From positions 62,001 to 126,000 of the forward strand of contig MKSF01000007.1 in the NCBI GenBank assembly GCA_001897155.1: a DNA stretch of 64,000 nt, written 5' to 3'. The notes under the pieces were generated by a model. It searched no databases and was not told the DNA's origin. It was given only the letters and a program-made list of their open reading frames with translations. Position 1 is the stretch's first letter; each line of letters begins with the position of its first letter. Below are positions 26,501 to 33,819 of this stretch, piece by piece. The translations under genes and the position numbers were made by a program. Source of the stretch: Bacteroidetes bacterium 47-18 (GTDB lineage Bacteria; Bacteroidota; Bacteroidia; Chitinophagales; Chitinophagaceae).

Positions 26501-26866
26501 ATGCCAGAAATAGTCATAAGGAATACCGAACTTGACAAAGGAGAACTTTTTTTTGAAAAAATTTTTAATAATAGTCTTAATAAGAGGTTAGAAAGAATAC
26601 GCATAACAACAACTGGAATAACCAATGAGAATTGGTCATTATTTAATGAAACCTCTATTGAAATTATAAAGTGTGATAGAAGCACTGGCCAACAAGATTC
26701 ATATAAACTGGATATAAATAAATTACAAGATAACCAATATACTTATAGTGGAGAATATAATTTTGATTTAACAAATGATTGTTTCTATATATGTAGATTC
26801 AACTATAATAATATAAGTATTTTAGATATAGAATTCACAATTACTATTACTTACGAATTAACATAA
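26501..26866 (+). CDS. Transposon cargo: small hypothetical protein
   Basis: 121 residues without signal peptide, membrane segment or recognised motif. Alternating hydrophobic and polar residues (RIRITTTGITNENWSLF, YTYSGEYNFDL, ILDIEFTITITYEL) suggest a beta-rich soluble fold. It starts 104 bp after the terminator of the preceding gene and converges with the small gene at 26873-27193. It is AT-rich, like the rest of the element. Function unknown. Confidence 0.65.
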   Translation: MPEIVIRNTELDKGELFFEKIFNNSLNKRLERIRITTTGITNENWSLFNETSIEIIKCDRSTGQQDSYKLDINKLQDNQYTYSGEYNFDLTNDCFYICRFNYNNISILDIEFTITITYELT

Positions 26867-26872
26867 TACTAT

Positions 26873-27193
26873 TTAATCTTTGAAGATATGACCGTAGCCA
26901 ATTACATTACGATTACCTGTTAAGTGGCTAAATCTTTCAATTTTATAATCTACATTTACAAATCGAAGTTTTATCATATGGCTTGATTTTAAATCCGCCA
27001 TTTTGAAAATATCATGAACATCATCTTCTGATATTTCTATTCGACAATTATTTTCTTTACACCAATCAATAATTTCTTTTGGAGTTGATATATTCCAAAA
27101 ATCATCTGATAATTTAGATATAGCACATAAAATCCAAAAAGTTTTATTCACTAATAATTCTTCGCTCGTTAATTCTTTTTTTGTTATTTCCAT
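26873..27193 (-). CDS. Transposon cargo: small hypothetical protein
   Basis: 106 residues from the ATG at 27193 (a TTG two codons earlier is open). It is mostly helical, with no signal or membrane segment. The segment TPKEIIDWCKENNCRIEISEDDVHDIFKMAD looks like a helical winged-helix-type region, but too weakly to call it DNA-binding. It is convergent with the preceding cargo gene (6 bp between stops) and lies 86 bp after the transposase on the same strand. Function unknown. Confidence 0.6.
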   Translation of the reverse strand: MEITKKELTSEELLVNKTFWILCAISKLSDDFWNISTPKEIIDWCKENNCRIEISEDDVHDIFKMADLKSSHMIKLRFVNVDYKIERFSHLTGNRNVIGYGHIFKD

Positions 27194-27278
27194 AAACAAA
27201 ACATTTAATTTCTTGAATTATATATTCGGAATTGAATGTTTTGTTTATGTTTTTTAATGACTTTTTTTAGAAGATTTT

Positions 27279-28182
27279 TTAAGCGGCCCATGAATGCTCT
27301 ATACAAGCCAATGCAAGACCGTCAAACATATCTCTATGCTTGAAATTACGTCTATTCAATTTATAACAGAACTCGTTTAAGTAATTTTGGATATACTTCT
27401 TATTCACTGAATGATGAATACCAGCAGTCATCTTTTTAGAGTTAGAAATGATTGTGTGCACCCAAGGAAGTTTTTTCATGGCATCTTCTTTCTTTACCAC
27501 TTCTGAATAATGCTTTTTTACAACATTAGATAATCTGTTAAAGCCTTTATGTTTATCGGTATAGACCGTAGCAGTCTTACATATAGACTTCTGGACTTCA
27601 TAGTTAATGGATTTAATAGTAAAACTATCTACATAAGACATCTTTACATATCCCAAGACCCTCTTTTTCTTATGCTTTAAATCGTGTTCTACTGGCTTGC
27701 TTTCAACCATAACCAGGACTTTCGCTTGCCGTTGGCTGCCTTGTCCGGCTTTCAGTTTCGTTTTACCCCTTTTAAACTCGTCATTGACCACTTCATAATG
27801 CCCACCATCTATCTCTATATCCCCGTCTAAAAGGTATCTTTCGTCCCTTTTACCCATTATTATACGGATTTTATGAAGCATATACCATACAGTCTCATAA
27901 CAGGATATACCTAAATGACTTTTTGATAGTAGATATAAAATGTATAGCGGTAAGCCATACCCGAATGGATATTTTAGACTTCTCCATTATCGTTCCAGAC
28001 TTAATATTTGTCCGGGAGCGGCAAACAGAGCATTGGAATTTATTATTGTATTTAACCCAGTAATGTTTAGTCTTTTCATTGCATCTTTTACAGGTTATAC
28101 CTTGCTTTAACCTCAAATCTTTGATATATTCTATACAGTCTTGTTCTGTTCTAAACGTGTCCATAAATTGAAATATCGTCAT
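27279..28182 (-). pseudogene. IS1595/ISXO2-type transposase, frameshifted
   Basis: Two adjacent frames together spell one transposase. The first (28182-27895) has the Cys4 zinc ribbon CKRCNEKTKHYW..CSVCRSRTNIKSG and the WLTAIHFISTIKKSF helix, then runs into a stop. The second (overlapping, with conserved sequence from about 27926 to 27279) continues with LGISCYETVWYMLHKIR and the ISXO2-like DDE domain: IEIDGGHYEV (first Asp), VYTDKHKGF (second Asp) and HHSVNKKYIQNYLNEFCYKLNRR (Glu). Family members have several more residues between KK and LG. Here the short string AAAAGTCATTT serves both sides of the gap, as after a deletion between two copies. The gene is therefore probably inactive. Confidence 0.85.
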
Positions 28183-28270
28183 ATCCGTTATTTTTATAAT
28201 ACAAAGATAATGAAGGGTATTTATATTGCCAAATAAAAATATGTGAAATTAAAATATTATTTTTTGAAAT

Positions 28271-28304
28271 AAAAAAAGCCTTAAATTAGTTTAAGACTTT
28301 TTTT
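28271..28304. terminator. Hairpin terminator inside the right end of the transposon
   Basis: A 15-bp stem with one mismatch (AAAAAAAGCCTTAAA at 28271-28285 with 28290-28304) and a 4-base loop, bounded by A and T runs. It can stop transcription in either direction and insulates the element from flanking genes. Confidence 0.75.
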
Positions 28305-28309
28305 ATTTA

Positions 28310-28340
28310 TTTTTTTGTTGACTACATGTAGATAGTCAGT
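28310..28340 (-). repeat. Right terminal inverted repeat of the cargo transposon
   Basis: Ends in GATAGTCAGT at 28340 and is complementary to 24305-24335 with two mismatches. The next eight bases, TAATGCTT, are the second copy of the target duplication. Confidence 0.92.
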
Positions 28341-28464
28341 TAATGCTTTAATATATTGGACGTCCCCTGTACAGGCCCGCTTTTACAGGGATGGTAAGGT
28401 GTGGCTGCCGGGCAGGCTGACCTGGTTTGATTATGAAGGCATTACAGGCACTATCTGAGGTTGG

Positions 28465-28965
28465 CTATAGCGGGACCCGGTAAAAAGCCAGGAAGATATG
28501 CAGGTTGTGGAACAGCAGGAATAATATAAGCAGTGACCAGGGTATCCACTTCCGGTAGGGTATCCCGAAGCTAAACCCGTTGCAGAGGCAGATAATGCCT
28601 GACATCCAGCATACAGGTGTCCAGGAAGGAGCGGACAGTCCCAACAGGCTGACGGACCAGCTGCTGTCCGGGAACCATACCAGGGGTACCCAGCTGGCAA
28701 AATACAGCAACAGTCCCAGGATATACAGTATTCCGCCCCGGCGTATTTGGGTTCCTGTGCGGGATAACGGCATCAAAAAGACAACTATAAAGAACAGGAC
28801 CCGGAACAGCTGCTCTGAAAAAGTGATCATGAAAGGGATATGATGATCCAGGGAGGCCGGCTCAAAGAACGGCGGCAGCCGGTGGGCCAATGCCGCATTC
28901 CAGGCTATCGCCGGCAGTATAAGCAGAAAGCCGTTGAAGATATAGGGTCTGAACTTTTCACGCAT
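28465..28965 (-). CDS. Hypothetical integral membrane protein
   Basis: 166 residues with about five hydrophobic segments (near 10-28, 45-66, 76-96, 102-128 and 138-160) and short polar loops. No motif I recognise. It lies directly beyond the transposon's right end and has backbone base composition. Before the insertion it was probably the gene immediately upstream of katE on the same strand. Function unknown. Confidence 0.65.
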   Translation of the reverse strand: MREKFRPYIFNGFLLILPAIAWNAALAHRLPPFFEPASLDHHIPFMITFSEQLFRVLFFIVVFLMPLSRTGTQIRRGGILYILGLLLYFASWVPLVWFPDSSWSVSLLGLSAPSWTPVCWMSGIICLCNGFSFGIPYRKWIPWSLLILFLLFHNLHIFLAFYRVPL

Positions 28966-29104
28966 ATATAAGGACCACTAAGTTATACAATCCCGGATAT
29001 TGTAATGGTATCCTGCCGGAAAAAAACTGTTTTGCCGGAATTGTGAAATTCACATATATCCCAATAAGAATCCATTTATTTACGTCTAAGAAAAAAATAA
29101 TTTT

Positions 29105-29518
29105 ATGAAATATCGTTATGCTGCTATCATTATTTGCGCCGCTATTGTGAGTGCTGCCTGCAAAAAGATCAATCCGCACCTGGTCGGGACATGTTCTGAG
29201 CCATTTGTTTTGACTTCGGAACATATTTATATGTCACCTGCTGATGATTCTGTTGAGATAGGTATTAATAAAGACTATTGGTGGATAAGCAATGTCAATT
29301 GGAATGGCACTTTATTAAAAGTGTACGATACGCTTGGAGCCCGTGCCGGTATGGAGTTTGTTTACGAGCATGAATACTTTACAATAGTGAGAAAGGAAAG
29401 CAATATGCTTAAAATAAAATGTAACCGGAATGCCGGCAATACCGAAAACATTCTGTTTGTACAATTACAGGCCGGTAATTGCTTTGGCGGATTCAAGCTT
29501 ACGCAGGCCGCTCCATGA
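29105..29518 (+). CDS. Small hypothetical lipoprotein
   Basis: 137 residues with a lipoprotein signal peptide (lipobox VSAAC, cysteine at residue 19). The mature part contains CSEPFVLTSEHIYMSPADD and SNVNWNGTLLKVYD, which look like an Ig-like beta fold as found in BACON-type or related surface domains; this is a guess from pattern only. It is a single gene; a probable terminator hairpin lies about 250 bp downstream, beyond a MITE fragment. Confidence 0.65.
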   Translation: MKYRYAAIIICAAIVSAACKKINPHLVGTCSEPFVLTSEHIYMSPADDSVEIGINKDYWWISNVNWNGTLLKVYDTLGARAGMEFVYEHEYFTIVRKESNMLKIKCNRNAGNTENILFVQLQAGNCFGGFKLTQAAP

Positions 29519-29617
29519 CCTGCTTTTGATGTAATGTATATGTAGCGCTGTTTTTCCCGGTCTGTTGCAGGAGCTTATAGCATTGGATATGCTCCTTGCC
29601 CGGGCAGTGTTACATGT

Positions 29618-29692
29618 CGTGACTATCTGCTTACAGGAAACAACCTTTTATTACGGATGCGCTTCGCTACGCGGTGTCCTCTCTGCTGGCCG
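29618..29692 (+). mobile_element. Truncated MITE of the IS1595-type family
   Basis: Starts CGTGACTATCTGCTTACAGG and continues AAACAACC..ATTACGG..GTGTCCTCTCTGC, in step with the copies at 38417 and 42071. Similarity ends near 29692 and no right terminus follows, so the copy is a left-end fragment. Confidence 0.75.
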
Positions 29693-29769
29693 GAGTATCG
29701 TATAAGACATAGTATAAGGGAATGTCTGCTTCCTGTTGTATGGAATAAATGACCTGTTTTATATCAGCA

Positions 29770-29800
29770 GACCGACCGGCTGACAATTGCCGGTCGGGTC
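29770..29800 (+). terminator. Hairpin, possible terminator for the small lipoprotein gene
   Basis: GACCGACCGGC (29770-29780) pairs with GCCGGTCGGGTC (29789-29800) with one bulged base, followed by a T-rich tract. The MITE fragment lies between it and the gene end, so the hairpin may have been pushed away by insertion. Confidence 0.5.
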
Positions 29801-30190
29801 CTTTCTCCTTTGTTGGTGTTTTACCCACAGCCATAGATACCTATCCGACTTTTAAACTCCGGGGTCTTCCTGCAACACATAAGCCGTTTTGGTTCCATCT
29901 CTGGTATATTATCAGCAAAAATTATTCTCCGTTGTTGGTGTTCTTCACCAACAACCCATAGCACATGGAAGAGATAACAGAGAAATAAATAGCCGATACA
30001 ACTTTTCGCTCCGTAGCCGGTGTGTTTTATCAGCAATGATAACGGTTGCCAGGAGATTATCACCCGGAATGAGGTGCGCTGAAAATAGAAATTATTGTTC
30101 TCCGTTGTTGGTGTACTTCACCAATAACCCACGGCACCCAGCAGAGATAACAGAGAAATAAAATAGCCGATACAACTTTTAAACTCCGGG
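29801..30190. repeat. Three copies of a third dispersed repeat (about 95 bp unit)
   Basis: Copies at 29921-30013 and 30091-30190 share TCTCCGTTGTTGGTG, CAGAGAAATAAA and TAGCCGATACAACTTTT. A shorter copy at 29801-29863 shares the first and last parts (TTGTTGGTG, ACTTTTAAACTCCGGGG). Each carries an inverted repeat, perfect in the second copy (GTTGTTGGTG at 29931-29940 with CACCAACAAC at 29946-29955). The spacing of the full copies is about 170 bp. There is no coding capacity. The rest of the 29519-30261 gap holds only the MITE fragment and the hairpin. Confidence 0.7.
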
Positions 30191-30261
30191 AATGTTCATA
30201 CCATACAACCGTTTTTCCGGATCCGGTTTTTCTTCCTATATTTAACAAAATACAGATAACT

Positions 30262-31287
30262 ATGAAAGCAGTACGTTTTTTCGGTCAAAACGATGTCAGG
30301 ATCGTGAACGATGTTGAAAGACCCGTTCCCAAAGGTGATGAGGTCTTATTGAAAATAGCGGGCGCCGGCGTTTGCCATTCCGACCTCCATGTAATAGATG
30401 ACGGCATCATCCCAGCAGGGCCCTTTACACTGGGTCATGAGAATGCCGGGTATATAGAGGAGATGGGTCCGGAAGTCAAGGGATTTAACAAAGGGGATGC
30501 GGTGCTGGTATATGGTCCCTGGGGATGCGGGCATTGCAAGCCCTGCCAGGAGTCCTTTGAGAACTACTGTGACCACCAGGCAGAGCAGGCCTTCGGTGGC
30601 GGGCTCGGGTTTGACGGCGGTATGGCGGAATATATGCTGGTGCCTTCATCACGTCTGCTGGTACCTATTCATGACCTGGACCCGGTGATGGCTGCCCCGC
30701 TGACGGACGCGGCCCTGACGCCCTATGCCGCTATCAAGCGGTCGCTGGATAAGCTCACCGCGGACGAATTTGTGGTGGTCATCGGTGTGGGCGGCCTGGG
30801 ACATATGGCGCTGCAGATACTGTCTGCCATGACCGGCGCTGCCATCATAGCCTGTGACATCTCGCAGGAGAAGCTGGACTTTGCCAAGGAGCTGGGGGCC
30901 GCTTATGTGGTCAATTCGGGCGATAAGGATGCGGCAGCGCAGATCACCCGTATCACGGGCGTGAAAAAAGCCAGGGTGGTGCTGGACTTCGTAGGCGCCA
31001 CGCCTACTATTGAGCTGGGCGCTGAAGTGGTGGCCCTCAACGGAGACCTGACGGTAGTAGGGCTGGGCGGCGGCAATTTTCCTTTTACTTTCGGTAAGGT
31101 GCCGCTGGGAAGCAATCTGAGCATACCTTACTGGGGAGCCCGTACCGAGCTGATGGAAGTAATAGGGCTGGCACGGCAGGGAAAGATCCACGTGACGGTG
31201 GAGCAATTCCCGCTCGACCAGGCCCTGGAAGTATATGATAAGATGCGGAAGGGCGCCCTGAAGGGCCGGGCGGTGCTGGTGCCCTGA
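30262..31287 (+). CDS. Zinc-dependent NAD(P)-alcohol dehydrogenase (MDR family)
   Basis: 341 residues. Catalytic zinc ligands: Cys in GVCHSDLH and His in GHENAGYIEEMG. The four structural cysteines are in GCGHCKPCQESFENYC. Rossmann motif VVIGVGGLGHMALQ at about 172-185. Medium-chain dehydrogenase/reductase, oxidising alcohols or reducing aldehydes in the cytoplasm; the substrate cannot be told from the sequence. It is a single gene placed after a repeat-rich region. Confidence 0.9.
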   Translation: MKAVRFFGQNDVRIVNDVERPVPKGDEVLLKIAGAGVCHSDLHVIDDGIIPAGPFTLGHENAGYIEEMGPEVKGFNKGDAVLVYGPWGCGHCKPCQESFENYCDHQAEQAFGGGLGFDGGMAEYMLVPSSRLLVPIHDLDPVMAAPLTDAALTPYAAIKRSLDKLTADEFVVVIGVGGLGHMALQILSAMTGAAIIACDISQEKLDFAKELGAAYVVNSGDKDAAAQITRITGVKKARVVLDFVGATPTIELGAEVVALNGDLTVVGLGGGNFPFTFGKVPLGSNLSIPYWGARTELMEVIGLARQGKIHVTVEQFPLDQALEVYDKMRKGALKGRAVLVP

Positions 31288-31417
31288 CGGGCCTTATTCC
31301 CGCCGCCGGTCCTCCCGGCCTTTGTGCAACGGCCTGTATGCTCACAGGGGCTTACAGGTCCGATGCCTTAGTGGTTTCCTGCTGTAAAGTGCACCCTTTT
31401 TTGAAAAAAATCGTGTC

Positions 31418-31446
31418 TTGCAAACCGTACAATTAGCTTATCTTTG
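31418..31446 (+). promoter_or_regulatory. Promoter of ubiE-porT, giving an almost leaderless mRNA
   Basis: TTG at 31418-31420, an 18-bp spacer and TATCTTTG at 31439-31446 match the Bacteroidota -33/-7 consensus fully. Transcription would start about 4-6 bases after the -7 box, within a few bases of the ATG at 31455. Confidence 0.7.
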
Positions 31447-31454
31447 TAGTAATT

Positions 31455-32186
31455 ATGAATACAAGAAATGTAGTACCTGTTCCGGGGCTGAATGAAGGCA
31501 AAAAAGAGCAGGTAGCCGGAATGTTTGACAGGATTGCCCATAAATATGATTTTCTGAATCACTTGTTTTCTATGGGTATTGATAAGGGTTGGCGCCGTAA
31601 GGCGATCAGGAGCATATACGACATACACCCGTCCCTTATACTGGACGTGGCTACCGGCACCGGTGACTTTGCTATGGCGGCTATGGCGATACACCCCGAA
31701 AAGGTGACAGGCATAGATATCTCGGAAGGTATGCTGGAGGTAGGCAGGAAAAAGATGGCGGAGGCCGGACTGGAGGACCGCATACACCTGGAATACGGCG
31801 ACAGTGAAACCATGCAGTACGAAGATAATTCCTTTGATGCCATCACCTGCGGGTATGGTGTGAGGAACTTTGAGAACCTTGAAAAGGGACTGACCCAGAT
31901 GCACCGTGTGCTGAGGCCGGGCGGCAAGGTAGCCATACTGGAATTTTCCAGGCCCAAAACTTTCCCTGTTAAACAATTATATTATTTCTACTTCCGTTAT
32001 ATAATGCCGAAAATGGGTAAAATGGTTTCAAAGGATGCTACTGCCTATACCTACCTGCCAGAATCTGTGATGGTATTCCCCGAAGGCAAAGAATTTACCG
32101 CCATTATGGAAAAGTGCGGATTCAGGAATGCCAAGGCGCAGCCGCTGACGTTCGGGATCACCACGCTCTATACGGCTACCAAATAA
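31455..32186 (+). CDS. ubiE: Demethylmenaquinone methyltransferase (UbiE/MenG)
   Basis: 243 residues with the UbiE signatures FDRIAHKYDFLNHLFSMGIDKGWRRKAI near the N-terminus, the SAM motif LDVATGTGDFAMAA, and FDAITCGYGVRNFENLEKGL followed by LEFSRPKTFPVKQLYYFYF. It methylates demethylmenaquinone, the last step of menaquinone synthesis, at the membrane surface. The porT gene starts 18 bp downstream; the ubiE-porT pair is conserved in Bacteroidota. Confidence 0.95.
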   Translation: MNTRNVVPVPGLNEGKKEQVAGMFDRIAHKYDFLNHLFSMGIDKGWRRKAIRSIYDIHPSLILDVATGTGDFAMAAMAIHPEKVTGIDISEGMLEVGRKKMAEAGLEDRIHLEYGDSETMQYEDNSFDAITCGYGVRNFENLEKGLTQMHRVLRPGGKVAILEFSRPKTFPVKQLYYFYFRYIMPKMGKMVSKDATAYTYLPESVMVFPEGKEFTAIMEKCGFRNAKAQPLTFGITTLYTATK

Positions 32187-32204
32187 TAATATTGTAAAGA
32201 ACGC

Positions 32205-32909
32205 ATGAGATTTCTGAAAAAATATATCGTAATGGCGCTGGCTGCCACGCTGGTCTGCCAGTCCCTTGCGGCACAGCGGCGTATCCAGAGTATGCCCGAG
32301 CATGATACCAAATTGTATTATTTCGGTATCGCGCTGGGGGTGAATATGAGCGCCTACAAACTATCCTATACCCAGCAGTACGCCACCTCCGATGAGTTCA
32401 GCCTGATACAGCCCGTCAACGGCCCCGGCTTTACCATGGGTATCATAGGCAACCTGAAGCTGAGTAATTTTATCAACCTGCGTTTTATCCCTGCGCTCAC
32501 CTTTGCCAACAAAGGCATACAAAGTATCGGGGTGCTGGAAAAAAATACGGCCGTCCGTAATGTGGAGTCCATCTTTACCAGCCTGCCGCTGCAACTGAAG
32601 TTCAAGAGCGACCGGATCAACAACTTCAGGTTTTACGGTATTGTCGGCAGCAAATTCGACTATGACCTGGCCTCCAATGCCAAAAGCAGGCGGGAGGACG
32701 AATGGCTCAAGATCAGGCCCTATGATATGGGCGTGGAGCTGGGGGTCGGCTTTGAATTTTACTTCCCCAATTTTATTCTGAGCCCGGAGCTGAAGATCAG
32801 CCATGGCCTGATGGACCTTCACGAACGGGACAAGCTGATCCCTATGAGCAACCAGATAGACCAGATCAAGACAAGGTGCGTTATGCTGACCTTTATGATA
32901 GAAGGATAA
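32205..32909 (+). CDS. porT: Type IX secretion protein PorT
   Basis: 234 residues with a signal peptide (to about residue 24, SLAAQ) and a mature part of alternating beta strands typical of an eight-stranded outer-membrane barrel (GIALGVNMSAYKLSY, FINLRFIPALTFANKG, FEFYFPNFILSPELKISHGL). The position right after ubiE and the overall sequence match PorT/SprT, an outer-membrane component needed for the T9SS. It is followed by a strong terminator. Confidence 0.85.
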   Translation: MRFLKKYIVMALAATLVCQSLAAQRRIQSMPEHDTKLYYFGIALGVNMSAYKLSYTQQYATSDEFSLIQPVNGPGFTMGIIGNLKLSNFINLRFIPALTFANKGIQSIGVLEKNTAVRNVESIFTSLPLQLKFKSDRINNFRFYGIVGSKFDYDLASNAKSRREDEWLKIRPYDMGVELGVGFEFYFPNFILSPELKISHGLMDLHERDKLIPMSNQIDQIKTRCVMLTFMIEG

Positions 32910-32916
32910 GCTTACA

Positions 32917-32946
32917 GGCTGACCGGGAGAACGGCCGGCCTTTTTT
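32917..32946 (+). terminator. Terminator of ubiE-porT
   Basis: A GC-rich stem GGCTGACCG / CGGCCGGCC (32917-32925 with 32932-32940, one wobble and one mismatch), followed by six T residues, 8 bp after the porT stop. Confidence 0.8.
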
Positions 32947-32992
32947 CTTATTCCCGTATGATAAAGTTTATTTAACGTGCCATATGACTGCG

Positions 32993-33018
32993 GAAGCCTA
33001 CTTTTAGGCTTCTTTTTT
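32993..33018 (+). terminator. Second hairpin with T run, in front of the nucleotidase genes
   Basis: Perfect 8-bp stem GAAGCCTA / TAGGCTTC (32993-33000 with 33005-33012), a 4-base loop and TTTTTT. It is a good intrinsic terminator shape but lies after the porT terminator and only 49 bp before the next ATG, so it could be a back-up terminator or a leader attenuator. Confidence 0.65.
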
Positions 33019-33066
33019 ATTGGAAATAATACTTGTTTTGCTTACATTAGAGGATGTGATAATATA

Positions 33067-33819
33067 ATGCCTATGAAGCGCCTATACCAACCGATACTAT
33101 ACCTGTTTATCGCTGCAGGCCTTACGCTGGGAGCCTGCCGTACCGCCTCCTATGCGCCGCAGCAGCAGGTGGCGTACACCTATACTGCCGTTCGGCTCCC
33201 GGAGCGGGCGCCCAACAGGCTGGATACCTTCCTGGATGCCTACAGGCAGGGTAAGGACTCCGTGATGAATGTGGTGATCGGCAGCACGGCGGTGCCGCTT
33301 ACCAAAACACAGCCGGAAAGTACGATGGGCAACTTTATGGCGGATGCCCAGCTACGCTATGCGAAAGGCAGGGATGCCCAGGTGGCGGCCAGCGTGCTCA
33401 ACTACGGCGGCATGCGCATTCCTTACCTGGCCCCCGGTCCCGTAACGGTAGGCAATATCTATGAAATGATGCCTTTTGACAATACCCTGGTCATTGCGGA
33501 AGTGCCGGGCAGCACCGTCAGGGAAATGTGCAGGCTTATAGCGGATAAAAAGGGCTGGCCGGTGGCAGGCATCACGTTTGTGATCGCCAATGACCGCTCC
33601 GTAAAGGATATCCGGATAGACGGCCGGGACATTCATGATAATATCATCTATAAGATCGCTATTTCCGACTACCTTGCCAACGGCGGCGATGACTGTGAAT
33701 TCTTCAGGAAATGCAAGCGTAAGTTTTACAATGTATTCATAAGGGATATACTCATAGAGTATGTGCAGGAACATAAAAATATCAATCCCGTACTGACACA
33801 ACGGATAAGCTATGAATAG
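33067..33819 (+). CDS. 5'-nucleotidase, C-terminal domain, as a separate lipoprotein
   Basis: About 250 residues from the ATG at 33067 (a second ATG at 33073; an upstream ATG at 32977 would read through the terminator hairpin). Lipobox LTLGACRT marks an exported lipoprotein. The domain has the 5'-nucleotidase C-terminal features STMGNFMADAQLRYA, NYGGMRIPYLAPGPVTVGNIYEMMPFDN and a late ISDYLANGGDD, which build the nucleoside-binding site. The catalytic metallophosphoesterase half is the next gene, which overlaps it by 8 bp; the two must cooperate to hydrolyse extracytoplasmic nucleotides. Confidence 0.88.
   Translation: MPMKRLYQPILYLFIAAGLTLGACRTASYAPQQQVAYTYTAVRLPERAPNRLDTFLDAYRQGKDSVMNVVIGSTAVPLTKTQPESTMGNFMADAQLRYAKGRDAQVAASVLNYGGMRIPYLAPGPVTVGNIYEMMPFDNTLVIAEVPGSTVREMCRLIADKKGWPVAGITFVIANDRSVKDIRIDGRDIHDNIIYKIAISDYLANGGDDCEFFRKCKRKFYNVFIRDILIEYVQEHKNINPVLTQRISYE

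Larger units (their letters stand above)
24305..28340. mobile_element. IS1595-type cargo transposon (4,036 bp) with 8-bp target duplication
   Basis: The ends are about 31-bp inverted repeats with two mismatches: left ACTGACTATCTACATATAGG.., and right, when complemented, ACTGACTATCTACATGTAGT.., both running into CAACAAAAAAA. The exact direct repeat TAATGCTT flanks the element (24297-24304 and 28341-28348); an 8-bp duplication is the hallmark of the IS1595 family. The transposase at 27279-28182 has the zinc ribbon and ISXO2-like DDE domain of that family. The interior is far more AT-rich than both flanks, and hairpin terminators sit just inside each end. Five further genes are carried: an XRE regulator, a lipoprotein, a zinc-ribbon membrane protein and two small unknowns. 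IS1595 relatives with passenger genes are known, but I do not recognise this cargo. Confidence 0.92.

Noticed and set aside
27860-27960. Programmed ribosomal frameshifting in the transposase.
   Set aside because: A +1 shift would be needed and the joined protein would still lack several conserved residues; a -1 shift at AAAAAG reaches a stop at once.
29518-30261. Closely spaced repeats considered as a CRISPR array.
   Set aside because: Only two full units with about 170-bp spacing and unit lengths near 95 bp, no regular 30-bp spacers and no cas genes.
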